A stretch of 14,874 bases of DNA from Verrucomicrobiales bacterium (GTDB taxonomy: Bacteria; Verrucomicrobiota; Verrucomicrobiia; Verrucomicrobiales; DEV007): positions 1-14,874 of the forward strand of contig JAKISY010000109.1 in the NCBI GenBank assembly GCA_021648365.1, in the 5' to 3' direction. Shown here piece by piece: positions 1 through 7,184 of this stretch (within the stretch, counting starts at the first letter, position 1; every line of letters starts with the position of its first letter). The position numbers were made by a program, and so were the translations under genes. The notes beneath the pieces were generated by a model. It did not search any database, was not told the DNA's origin, and saw only the letters and a list, made by a program, of their open reading frames with translations.

Positions 1-1827
1 TCCTAACAGATTGTTAGTAATACCCGCATCTACAGGTGTTCCATCAGGCAGGGCCACCTGCCCTTTCAATGTATAGGCTGGAGACAATGTAAATATTACT
101 TCAGATCCATTCTCCGGCGGCACAAAGCTCCCCCTATTAACCTTTATATTAGTCAAATCATGCCGGTCATGCTTTATTATCACCTGATGTCCAAACGGCA
201 ATCTCACAGTACAGCGCCCGCCTTCATCCGTTTCGAGGTCCTCCAAAACAGGATGCATCATACTCAAAACTGGATCAATCCCATAGGACTGAACATGCAA
301 CGAAAGTGGATAGATAGGCTCACCGTTTTCGTGCAAAAAACGCATCGAAACCAATTGTGTTGGATAGAGCGGTTGTTGACGCCACAGATCCTTATGCAAC
401 TCATCAATGGCGTCTTGAGGTCGAAACAATTCCTCTGTCTTGGCGTAAAGAATCCTTCCTCCTCGCAACTGACCGTCCGCATTCTCCACCTGAAGCATTA
501 CGCACATCGAAGGTGCCTCAAAGGCCATTTTGAACTCGGCATTCTGATCTGTCTTCCCCTCATAGATCATTTTTCCTCTCATGTAGGTGTCCGGAGAATC
601 AAACAGATACAACCTCACCACCGCACCCGGAACCGGGTTCCCCCATCCAAGGACTAGGACATCAACTTCAAACTCAAAGACAGCTGTCTCCTCCCCCTCA
701 TCCGGAGCCTGGGTCAACCCCACCGCAGCCACAGCCAGCAACAGCAAACCCGCACACCAAGTAGCCCAACGATTGTGTTTCCCGCTAAAGCTCCCTATCG
801 CCCGGATCCGCGAACGCAAATCGCGGCGACTCTCGACCACCGCCACCACCCCCGGCGCAATGCTGGCAGAAGGCGATGCTTTCAGTAATTGAATCAATGT
901 CTGCCCATAAGTCTCGGCTTGCTCGACTCCTGAATGTTGCAAAACCCACGCATCGGTGGCGCGTTCACTTTCGATCCTGATGCGGTGAAAAGCCCACCAC
1001 AGCAAAGGATTAAACCAATGCAACGCCTGCAAAAGAGCCATCAGCCAATTGACCCACACATCACGACGATGAAGATGCCCAAGTTCATGTAATAATACCA
1101 AACGCAATTCAGCAGCCGTCAGAGCTTCAACAGCTCCCGGAGGCAGTAGAATCTCCGGCCGAATCAAACCAGTGAGCGCCGGTGAATGAATCGCTTCAGT
1201 GATTCGTAACTTCGGCACTCGCCGGAATCCTGTCTCGCGACAAATTTCTTCCAACAACAACCTGATTTCCGCAAATCGTGGGTGAGCTGCAAGAGTCAAA
1301 CAGCGAAGCCGACGATAGAAGCGCCACGTGACGATGCCTATAAAAATCAACAAAGTCGCAAAACCCACTGCCCAAGTGACCACCAATATTTCCCCAAGTG
1401 ACCACTTGGTCCCTTTTTGCAAATCCTGTGGCGCACTTGATGGTTGCGCAGCTCTGAATCCCTGCTCAGCCCTTTCCACGCCCGAACTAAGCGCTAAGGA
1501 TTCATCCACATAAACATCTGATAATTTTTCCACTTTCCCCCGCTCCAGTGAAACCACATTCTCCGCTTGATTAGGCAAAACTCTCTCTGCCTCGGAAAAA
1601 AGTTGCACAGACTCACTTGGCAAAAAAGCCTTCCACGAGGTAGGGCTTGTCGGCAATACCGGAAGCAACAAGCGCAAGGCCACCAACAGCCACAAACGAT
1701 GCCGCCACAGTGGACTCATACGTCGCCCGAAGATCAATAGAATCAAGCCAATGCCCAGTGCCAAAACCGCCGCATCGCGCGAGGCTAACAACAAGGGGTG
1801 ATCCAACTGCTCCACTAAATCAATCAT
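1..1827 (-). CDS. M56 family (BlaR1/MecR1-like) membrane metallopeptidase, 3' end outside window
   Basis: The frame is open from ATG at 1827 to the left edge (609 codons, no stop), so the C terminus is missing. Visible features are N-terminal hydrophobic segments (about residues 19-60), another near 145-170, the zinc motif HELGH at residues 247-251, a downstream ESERATD stretch with E288 as likely third zinc ligand, and a last membrane segment near 353-372. This is the BlaR1/M56 layout: a membrane protease that on signal inactivates its partner BlaI-type repressor. After residue about 380 there is no transpeptidase-like penicillin sensor. Instead there are two or three beta-sandwich-like units of carboxypeptidase-regulatory type, each with a 'G.PVPGA'/'DGTPVDAG'-like opening and a 'TD..G' strand. 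Its start overlaps the repressor stop by 4 bp (ATGA). Family assignment is firm; the signal is unknown. Confidence 0.93.
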   Translation of the reverse strand, partial: MIDLVEQLDHPLLLASRDAAVLALGIGLILLIFGRRMSPLWRHRLWLLVALRLLLPVLPTSPTSWKAFLPSESVQLFSEAERVLPNQAENVVSLERGKVEKLSDVYVDESLALSSGVERAEQGFRAAQPSSAPQDLQKGTKWSLGEILVVTWAVGFATLLIFIGIVTWRFYRRLRCLTLAAHPRFAEIRLLLEEICRETGFRRVPKLRITEAIHSPALTGLIRPEILLPPGAVEALTAAELRLVLLHELGHLHRRDVWVNWLMALLQALHWFNPLLWWAFHRIRIESERATDAWVLQHSGVEQAETYGQTLIQLLKASPSASIAPGVVAVVESRRDLRSRIRAIGSFSGKHNRWATWCAGLLLLAVAAVGLTQAPDEGEETAVFEFEVDVLVLGWGNPVPGAVVRLYLFDSPDTYMRGKMIYEGKTDQNAEFKMAFEAPSMCVMLQVENADGQLRGGRILYAKTEELFRPQDAIDELHKDLWRQQPLYPTQLVSMRFLHENGEPIYPLSLHVQSYGIDPVLSMMHPVLEDLETDEGGRCTVRLPFGHQVIIKHDRHDLTNIKVNRGSFVPPENGSEVIFTLSPAYTLKGQVALPDGTPVDAGITNNLLG

Positions 1828-2270
1828 GCCTTGCCTCCCTTCTTTTTCGAAACGCTCTCACCTTCCGTGCCGCCTGCCACATCATTCTCCCGATCAACAC
1901 TTTCCCTACGAAGCAAAGCGCTCAAAGCCTGCAACTCATCTTCATGCAAAGGCCTACGGCTATCCACCAAATGAGCCAACATCGGCGTCAGTGAACCCTG
2001 ACAGATTCGCTCCAGAAAGGATCGAGTCTCCCCCGCCACCGCCTGCTCTCTACTGATCTCCGGATGATAGAGAAAATGATTGCTCACAGCTTCAGAACGC
2101 AACGCCCCTTTTTTCACCAAACGCCCCAGAAGCGTTTTCACCGTCTGCGGTTTCCAACTCTCCAACCCGGAAAGCCGCTCCACCACCTGCCTGGCTTTCA
2201 TCGGAGGATCCTGCCACACTGCCTCCATCACCCTCCATTCAGACTCAGAAATACGCGGAACCTTTTTCAT
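1824..2270 (-). CDS. BlaI/MecI/CopY-family winged-helix repressor
   Basis: A 148-residue protein that opens with the family signature ISESEWRVMEAVW and continues with WKPQTVKTLLGRLVKKGAL (recognition helix, about residues 39-57) and a YHPEISREQAV wing-to-dimerisation transition. The C-terminal part (about 75-125) matches the dimerisation helices that are cut by the M56 partner in known systems. The final 20 residues are a polar, lysine-rich tail. ATG at 2270 is chosen because the domain begins immediately after it; a TTG at 2300 would add ten unrelated residues and lie inside a putative operator. No clear Shine-Dalgarno is visible. It is the first gene of a two-gene operon with the M56 peptidase. 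Likely role: autorepression plus control of unknown targets, relieved by proteolysis. Confidence 0.93.
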   Translation of the reverse strand: MKKVPRISESEWRVMEAVWQDPPMKARQVVERLSGLESWKPQTVKTLLGRLVKKGALRSEAVSNHFLYHPEISREQAVAGETRSFLERICQGSLTPMLAHLVDSRRPLHEDELQALSALLRRESVDRENDVAGGTEGESVSKKKGGKA

Positions 2271-2273
2271 AAT

Positions 2274-2305
2274 TACACTTGTAAACGATAACGATGACAA
2301 ATGTA
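2274..2305 (-). promoter_or_regulatory. Paired BlaI-type operator dyads upstream of the repressor gene
   Basis: On the minus strand two sites read TACATTTGTC (2305-2296) and TACAAGTGTA (2283-2274). The second is a perfect TACA-N2-TGTA dyad, extended to TTACA/TGTAA at 2273-2284; the first has one mismatch. Both share GTTTACA-N2-TGT, and their centres are 22 bp apart, about two helical turns. TACA-N2-TGTA is the core of known BlaI/MecI operators. Their position immediately before the repressor ATG (2270) supports autoregulation; binding itself is inferred. Confidence 0.7.
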
Positions 2306-2309
2306 AACC

Positions 2310-2338
2310 TTTTTATTAAAAAAATCATCCGCTCGCAA
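2310..2338 (-). promoter_or_regulatory. Candidate promoter of the repressor-peptidase operon
   Basis: TTGCGA at 2338-2333 and TAAAAA at 2315-2310, separated by 17 bp, each match 4 of 6 sigma-70 consensus positions. The implied start near 2303 would put both operator dyads at or just after the transcription start, where a repressor could block transcription. The match is weak and depends on consensus reading only. Confidence 0.3.
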
Positions 2339-2550
2339 GGCAAGGCAACCTCGCCAGCCTTTGTGAGGCGGTGAGAATGGCAGCGCGTTTGGCAGATGAC
2401 ATTAACTGCGCAAAATTTAACCCACTCTCCGCAAATCTTGCCCTCATCAACCCGCGACTAAACGACAGGCTTTGCAATTTCACTCATTTCCATTTTAGTT
2501 AGTAAAGCAAAAATAGTATTAACACATAATAACTCAATTTGTTCACTTAC

Positions 2551-3888
2551 ATGCCACTGCTTCCCACTCTAGCCCTAGCTGTAGACGAAAAGACTTACGC
2601 CCCCCCCACACACCAAAGCGATCATCGTTCAGCGCTCCCAAAAAAACGACGACTGAGCTGCCTTGAGTCCCCCTCTCAACCTAAAACAAAAAAACGCTCA
2701 CTCCTCCGCTTCTCCTCATCCCTAAAACACGCCAAGAACAAGGGGCTTACCGAAGAACAAGGGATCTCGCAACCATGCACAAATAACGCTGACCCTCCAA
2801 GCGCCCAAAAATCTTTGCTGCCTGCAGCTTCCACGGCTCTTCCTGAGAGCAAAAGACCCACTCCTCGCCAAGCTCTAAACCCTCCACAAAAAAGCCCCCA
2901 AAAGTCCCCCAAAAAGTCTAGGCGAAAATCTAGAAGGGAATCTCGCTGCATCATCGGCGGAAAGGATGTCCCCATCATACTTACTGACAGACCCTGCTGC
3001 ATACACTGTGGCGTTCATTTCGCTGTAGATGATGACATCGAGCCCCTATCACGAATCAACTGCCCCAGTTGCCAAAAACGGCAAATCATCACCGCGAGAA
3101 TCGATCATTTTATCTGCAAACACCGCTTAGGTCGTGGCGGCATGGGCGTTACTTACCAAGCGTTCGATGAGAGCTTACGCCGCGACGTAGCTATCAAGAT
3201 ATTTTCTAAAAACATGACTCGTAACCAGATAAACATCGAAAACATGGTTAACGAAGCTCGAAAAGCTGCAGCTTTGAGTCACCCGCATATTGTGCCTATT
3301 TATTCAATAGGTAGTGCAGATGGAGCGCCCTACATCGTCATGGAACTGCTCAGTGATGACCTGATTTATAACAAAGTCTGTAAAGGTGAAGCTCTAGATG
3401 AGCGTTTCACCCTAGAAGTTGGACTCTCTATCTGCAAAGCACTTTGCGAAGCAAACAAAAAACAACTGCTGCACCTGGATGTGAAACCTGCAAACATCTT
3501 GACCGACTCTAACGGCGTTGCTAAACTCATCGACTTTGGACTGGCTTGCCAAATGCATGACCCACTCAAAGGATGGGGAACCTGTCTTTACATGCCGCCA
3601 GAGAGGCTCACCCGCAAAGGGCAGGATTGGAAATCCGATCAGTATAGCCTAGGCATATCTCTATGGCGCATGCTAGCAGGCAAAGCGCCCTTCACTGAAA
3701 CAGATGTTCCCAAACTATCAAAAATCATTCTCAGTGAAGCTCCTCCGATTCTAACTACTCTGAAACCAGAGCTGCATGAGTGGACAGCTGGGCTTATTTA
3801 CAAAATGATGGCATACAAAGCAGAGGATCGATACCAAAGTTACCCAAAATTGATCAAATCATTCGAAACCGTGTTAGATGCCTTATGA
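2551..3888 (+). CDS. Soluble Ser/Thr protein kinase with basic low-complexity N terminus and zinc ribbon
   Basis: Start ATG 2551 (a TTG at 2539 is in frame; no Shine-Dalgarno at either). Residues 1-135 are Pro/Ser/Lys/Arg-rich, ending in SPQKSPKKSRRKSRRESR-like sequence resembling SPKK-type DNA-minor-groove motifs. A zinc ribbon follows (C150-x2-C153, C171-x2-C174). The kinase domain (about 187-445) has the glycine loop GRGGMG 194-199, VAIK K216, alpha-C E235, HLDVKPAN with D310, K312 and N315, DFG 328-330, MPPE 348-351 and D363. All catalytic residues are present, but HRD is HLD (non-RD) and the activation loop is short. There is no membrane segment or C-terminal sensor domain, so sensing probably comes from partners. 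It is first in a run with a globin and a hemerythrin gene. An active cytosolic kinase is well supported; its substrates are unknown. Confidence 0.92.
   Translation: MPLLPTLALAVDEKTYAPPTHQSDHRSALPKKRRLSCLESPSQPKTKKRSLLRFSSSLKHAKNKGLTEEQGISQPCTNNADPPSAQKSLLPAASTALPESKRPTPRQALNPPQKSPQKSPKKSRRKSRRESRCIIGGKDVPIILTDRPCCIHCGVHFAVDDDIEPLSRINCPSCQKRQIITARIDHFICKHRLGRGGMGVTYQAFDESLRRDVAIKIFSKNMTRNQINIENMVNEARKAAALSHPHIVPIYSIGSADGAPYIVMELLSDDLIYNKVCKGEALDERFTLEVGLSICKALCEANKKQLLHLDVKPANILTDSNGVAKLIDFGLACQMHDPLKGWGTCLYMPPERLTRKGQDWKSDQYSLGISLWRMLAGKAPFTETDVPKLSKIILSEAPPILTTLKPELHEWTAGLIYKMMAYKAEDRYQSYPKLIKSFETVLDAL
2600..2607 (+). repeat. C8 homopolymer near the 5' end of the kinase gene
   Basis: Eight consecutive C at codons 17-19 after the ATG at 2551. 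Loss or gain of one C would shift the kinase out of frame, since no other in-frame ATG occurs before the glycine loop. It could be a slippage site or just chance in a proline-rich stretch. Confidence 0.6.
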
Positions 3889-3952
3889 GTTGCTCAAAAC
3901 AAAGCCTGAAATCACACTGATCCCCTCTCAATCAATCCGCCACCGCTGTATA

Positions 3953-4573
3953 ATGACTACTGACCACGAACTCGACCAAGCATGGCAAAGTGTATTAGAA
4001 AAAGCCAAATCCTTAACGGGATTTTGTCACGATGATGAAACGGTCATACAAGAAGCCGCTGAAGCTCTTCTGCCGCACAATCAAAAAATCGTAGCACATT
4101 TCTATGATGCACTTTTTTCTAATAAAGACGCTACCGAGATCTTCAAACATTTGAACCAAGATAGAGCGATGCGGGAACTAATACTACAACGCTGGCTAGA
4201 ATCCCTGCTACAAGGAAATTACGACGATCAATTCTGGCGCTGGCAGTGGCTGGTCGGACTCACACACGTTCAGCACCATGTCGAACCTGTTTATGTTTTA
4301 TCCATGTTTACCCAGCTTCAAAATAATTTAGCGGGAATTATTTTTAAAATTTTTGATACAGATTCCTCGGAGCGCCTCATTTTAGCATACAGCAGAATCA
4401 TCGGCTGCCTAACTGCCTTAGCCGTTGAAGGCTATCACCGAGAGTTCATCAGTGCCGTAGCAACCACAGGCTTAGAAGGTGCCGTTCTTAATCGATTAGT
4501 CGCCATCGAAGTGAAAAACAAAATTGAAGCTTATCGAAAATTACTCCCCAATCACCCTACTCAAACCTCTTAA
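3953..4573 (+). CDS. Protoglobin-like single-domain sensor globin
   Basis: A 206-residue, all-helical protein consisting of one globin domain of the globin-coupled-sensor/protoglobin family and nothing else. Characteristic parts are AHFYDALF near residues 48-55 (helix B, Y51 as likely distal Tyr), and WQWLVGLTHVQHHVEPVYV, in which H105 aligns with the proximal heme His of the HemAT/protoglobin motif 'H.r.gl.p.yv'. This predicts heme b binding O2, NO or CO. It has no methyl-accepting, GGDEF or kinase output. ATG 3953 gives a length typical of the domain; ATG 3878 would add 25 poorly structured residues and overlap the kinase end by 11 bp, and cannot be excluded. It lies 64 bp after the kinase and 16 bp before the hemerythrin, suggesting co-transcription and a sensor role for the kinase. 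Confidence 0.85.
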   Translation: MTTDHELDQAWQSVLEKAKSLTGFCHDDETVIQEAAEALLPHNQKIVAHFYDALFSNKDATEIFKHLNQDRAMRELILQRWLESLLQGNYDDQFWRWQWLVGLTHVQHHVEPVYVLSMFTQLQNNLAGIIFKIFDTDSSERLILAYSRIIGCLTALAVEGYHREFISAVATTGLEGAVLNRLVAIEVKNKIEAYRKLLPNHPTQTS

Positions 4574-4589
4574 CTAAATAACTACAACT

Positions 4590-5015
4590 ATGAGTGAATC
4601 CATGAAAGTCGCTTGGAGCGAGGCCCTTAGCACCGGCAATCGAGCCATCGACAACCAACATAAATACCTGATCGATATCATCAACGACGTGGCAGACCTA
4701 GTTGAAAATAACGGCACACCTGCGCAACTCAAAAAAATTCTCAACCTACTGCAATATTACACTGAGTGGCATTTCTGTAATGAAGAAGAATGCATGCACC
4801 GTCTCAAATGCCCTACAGCTGAAAAAAACAAAGATGCCCATGCCCAGTTCATCGATACCTTCCTCGCCTATCGTGCCGAAATCGATGCCAACGAAAGCAC
4901 TGCGCTCGACGTAGCCAGCAGGATGTATAAAACCCTGACCTCTTGGTTAGTGCAGCACATCCAAGGCATCGACACAGAGCTCGGTCCCGTTTCTGCGGAA
5001 GAAAATGCCAGATGA
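4590..5015 (+). CDS. Bacteriohemerythrin (non-heme di-iron O2-binding protein), one ligand altered
   Basis: A 141-residue single-domain hemerythrin. It opens with the family W-x9-D-x2-H pattern (W9, D21, H24), followed by HFCNEE (H61, E65), HAQF (H84) and HIQGID (H123, D128). These cover six of the seven usual di-iron ligands. The usual H-x3-H before 'xxF' is N80-x3-H84 here, so one His ligand is replaced by Asn; H70, in the EEECMH turn, is the nearest other His. Bacteriohemerythrins store or sense O2, or buffer NO and redox state, in the cytosol. It is the third gene of the kinase-globin-hemerythrin run, 16 bp after the globin stop. No signal peptide is seen. Family call is firm; a normal di-iron site is not certain. 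Confidence 0.93.
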   Translation: MSESMKVAWSEALSTGNRAIDNQHKYLIDIINDVADLVENNGTPAQLKKILNLLQYYTEWHFCNEEECMHRLKCPTAEKNKDAHAQFIDTFLAYRAEIDANESTALDVASRMYKTLTSWLVQHIQGIDTELGPVSAEENAR

Positions 5016-5101
5016 ACTCGTGCTATTACACTAATGCTCTCGTGAGAAAATAAAAAGTGAGTGATGCTGCAAACAGGTCGGCGCTCCAGAAACCTGGATT
5101 G

Positions 5102-5116
5102 TTTACCTATGGTAAA
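5102..5116. repeat. Small inverted repeat in the convergent gap
   Basis: TTTACC-TAT-GGTAAA, a 6-bp perfect stem with a 3-nt loop, midway in the 211-bp gap between the hemerythrin and PD40 genes, which converge here. No T-run follows on either strand, so a terminator role is weak. Nothing else is recognised in 5016-5226. Confidence 0.35.
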
Positions 5117-5226
5117 GTTCTGACGCCCTAGACCAAAAGACCTAATCTAGTTCTTGAACCCGCAGTCACCACTCAGAAGCAATTTAACCCTGAATTCTTC
5201 AGTTACACAAGTTTTTTTTGAAAAAT

Positions 5227-6279
5227 TTATTTCAAATCCAAAGCAAGCTCAATGCTCCAAAGCGTAGCCCCCTTCGATTCGTCAGGGTCACCTGCGGTTG
5301 ACTCAAAACAAATGCTCTTCCCATTCGCCAACCAGGTCGGTGCACCGTCATAACCCTCGTATTGAGTCACTCGCAGTGTTTTCCCATCACTGATTCGCGT
5401 AACGTATATATTGGCAAAACGCAACTCTCCTTGCCCGTCGGAGCTGTAAACGATCCATTTCCCGTCGGGAGAAAAACTCGCATCAGTCTTACTGCCGATA
5501 CCAGAAGTGAGCTTACGCTGATTGCTACCATCAGCGTTCATCACCCAAATATCCCAGCGCTTGCGCTCCTTTTTCTGATATAGAATCAAATCTCCAGCGG
5601 GAGACCAATTAGGCTGACGGCAATCCCCACGACGATCCGTTAGCGCCAGATAGTCCTTTGCCTCCCCCTTGCCCTCCACCAGACATTTTGTGATCACTCC
5701 GCTCCGCTCCACATTGCGTGGATGAGTTTCAAACACCACCCATTCCCCATCTGGTGAAAACGAAGCCTCATAACTCATCCTTCTTTTCTGGCTAGTGATT
5801 CTCAACTCATCTCCAGTTTTCCCTTTAGGATCAATCATGAAAATTTCATCATGAGGTTCACGGTCAGATGAAAATACAATTTTATTGGTTTTAGGGTTCC
5901 AACTAGAACCTGGCAGATTAACATTCGCATATGAATCTGACATCAATTCGCGCAAAACTCCGCGTTTCAGATCATAGATAAACAAATCCGCGGCGCCTTC
6001 ATTATATTTTTTCCGCCAACGAGTAAACAGCAGCGATTGCGAATCAGGTGATCCCGAGGGATTCTGCAAGCTCCCCGTCACTCCGATACTTAACTTGATA
6101 GCCGCATCTGAGCGCTTCGGCTCAATAGAAAAACCCGACTCCAAGCATCCCATCCAATAAAAGAGCAAGCCCGTGAAAATTAGCCAGCCAAAAGCCCCAT
6201 CGTTAGCTGCCTTTAGTGCAGCCTTGTTAGTCACGCGCACCTCGTCACCACTCATTCGCCGCTCATTTTTTTTACTCAT
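5227..6279 (-). CDS. Membrane-anchored TolB/PD40 beta-propeller protein
   Basis: 350 residues from ATG 6279, chosen because AGGGAG (6291-6286) sits 6 nt before it; an ATG at 6294 is also in frame. A basic N terminus is followed by one hydrophobic segment (about residues 29-44, ending WMGC), a signal anchor that fits the lipobox poorly. The rest is a series of PD40/WD40-like blades with recurring motifs: WNPKTNKIVFSSD, FSPDGEWVVFE, WSPAGDLILY, FSPDGKWIVYSSD and WLANGKSICFE, about six in all. TolB-type propellers of this kind act as periplasmic interaction scaffolds, and related ones precede peptidase domains, which are absent here. The exact partner is unknown. The gene is separated by 89 bp from the upstream YihY-family gene and has a different job by content, so operon membership is uncertain. 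Confidence 0.82.
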   Translation of the reverse strand: MSKKNERRMSGDEVRVTNKAALKAANDGAFGWLIFTGLLFYWMGCLESGFSIEPKRSDAAIKLSIGVTGSLQNPSGSPDSQSLLFTRWRKKYNEGAADLFIYDLKRGVLRELMSDSYANVNLPGSSWNPKTNKIVFSSDREPHDEIFMIDPKGKTGDELRITSQKRRMSYEASFSPDGEWVVFETHPRNVERSGVITKCLVEGKGEAKDYLALTDRRGDCRQPNWSPAGDLILYQKKERKRWDIWVMNADGSNQRKLTSGIGSKTDASFSPDGKWIVYSSDGQGELRFANIYVTRISDGKTLRVTQYEGYDGAPTWLANGKSICFESTAGDPDESKGATLWSIELALDLK

Positions 6280-6285
6280 CTCAAG

Positions 6286-6292
6286 CTCCCTC
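6286..6292 (-). promoter_or_regulatory. Shine-Dalgarno deciding the PD40 gene start
   Basis: GAGGGAG ends 6 nt before ATG 6279 on the minus strand. It is the only convincing ribosome binding site seen at any start in this window, and it favours 6279 over the ATG at 6294, which overlaps the motif. Confidence 0.6.
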
Positions 6293-6324
6293 ATATACTT
6301 ATATGTCAGTCCTAATCTTAACCA

Positions 6325-6354
6325 TCAAAGCCAAAGCGTCAAAGCCAAAGCGTC
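6325..6354. repeat. 14-bp tandem repeat between the YihY and PD40 genes
   Basis: TCAAAGCCAAAGCG occurs twice without interruption (6325-6338 and 6339-6352), followed by a further TC. Each unit also holds an internal AAAGC/AAAGC echo. It lies in the short gap downstream of the YihY-family gene and upstream of the PD40 gene. Confidence 0.75.
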
Positions 6355-6368
6355 ATGAAAAAAAAACC

Positions 6369-7184
6369 TCACCCGCGTCTGCGTAGCCGTAACCACAACG
6401 CCCCGGAAAACAGCACGATGGCGTTGTAATAAATCCATAGCAGCACCACCAAAAACGACCCCACAATACCATAAGCGGTGTAACGATCACCAATGATCAC
6501 TCGTGCCAACACCTCTCTCCCCAAACCCCAGCACACCGCCGCCATCAGCCCTGCCCACAAACAACTTTTCCATTTCACCCGACTCTTAGCAAGAAAACGG
6601 TAAAGAACGCTCAGAATCAGACTGTTCATCGCTGTGGTAAAAATATAAGAACCCAAGCCCCATTCAGGAAAATCATAGACAATCCAACCTATGCTGTATT
6701 GAGTGATCAACTGCCACGCCGTGCTACCGACAAAAATAAATACAATGGCAACCAGCATACCCAACATCAGGGCAAAAGAACGCAAGCGCAAAAAAAAGAT
6801 CCGCAACACCGCCTCGAACACTCCCTTCCTTTTTTTCGGCTGCACCTCCCAGATCCGCATGAACCCTTTATCGACCTGAACAAACGCCAATGACGCCACA
6901 AATAGAAACCCCAACATCGCAATCGGCCCATTGACCGTAGCTTTGCTCACCGTACTATCCAACAAACTCGCCAAAGCCGCACTCATGTCAGGAGAAAACT
7001 GCTCGGAAAATACCGCCAACACCTGCTGCTTGGCATCTTTACCCGACTCCATAAAGCGGAAAAAATACCCCACTCCCGAGATCAACACCATCACCAATGG
7101 AAACAGCGAAACGGCAGCATAAAATGCCACCGCCGCCGCCAGAGAAGGAATCTCATACTTCAACCAATCCTTGCCAAACTTCAT
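6369..7184 (-). CDS. YihY/BrkB (UPF0761) family inner-membrane protein
   Basis: 271 residues from ATG 7184; a TTG at 7205 would add seven residues without better support. The N-terminal family signature 'P.LAAAVAFYAAVSLFPLVM' (about residues 13-33) is clear, and six hydrophobic segments can be drawn near 16-43, 87-105, 133-152, 177-195, 208-225 and 236-262, matching the six-helix fold of the family. The last helix contains the conserved 'YG..GSFLVVLLWIYY' element and the tail is basic (LRLRRRG). Members were once called ribonuclease BN, but they are integral membrane proteins whose physiological role is poorly defined. It lies alone between the oxidoreductase (189 bp upstream) and the PD40 protein, with no evident functional link. 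Confidence 0.9.
   Translation of the reverse strand: MKFGKDWLKYEIPSLAAAVAFYAAVSLFPLVMVLISGVGYFFRFMESGKDAKQQVLAVFSEQFSPDMSAALASLLDSTVSKATVNGPIAMLGFLFVASLAFVQVDKGFMRIWEVQPKKRKGVFEAVLRIFFLRLRSFALMLGMLVAIVFIFVGSTAWQLITQYSIGWIVYDFPEWGLGSYIFTTAMNSLILSVLYRFLAKSRVKWKSCLWAGLMAAVCWGLGREVLARVIIGDRYTAYGIVGSFLVVLLWIYYNAIVLFSGALWLRLRRRG

Noticed and set aside
160..892. Plus-strand open frames opposite the M56 peptidase
   Set aside because: The minus strand holds a continuous M56 frame with HELGH; the plus-strand products are low-complexity shadows.
1..2270. Beta-lactam resistance regulator (blaR1-blaI proper)
   Set aside because: The peptidase has no penicillin-binding sensor domain and no beta-lactamase gene is nearby, so only the family relationship is supported.
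2330..2420. GC-richer patch upstream of the repressor promoter as a small gene or RNA
   Set aside because: Only imperfect 4-bp stems are present and no start or coding pattern could be supported.
3878..3952. Upstream ATG adding 25 residues to the globin
   Set aside because: It overlaps the kinase end, and the added residues fall outside the globin domain; kept only as an alternative start.
5196..5226. T-run in the hemerythrin/PD40 gap as a terminator
   Set aside because: No stable stem lies directly before the T8 on either strand.
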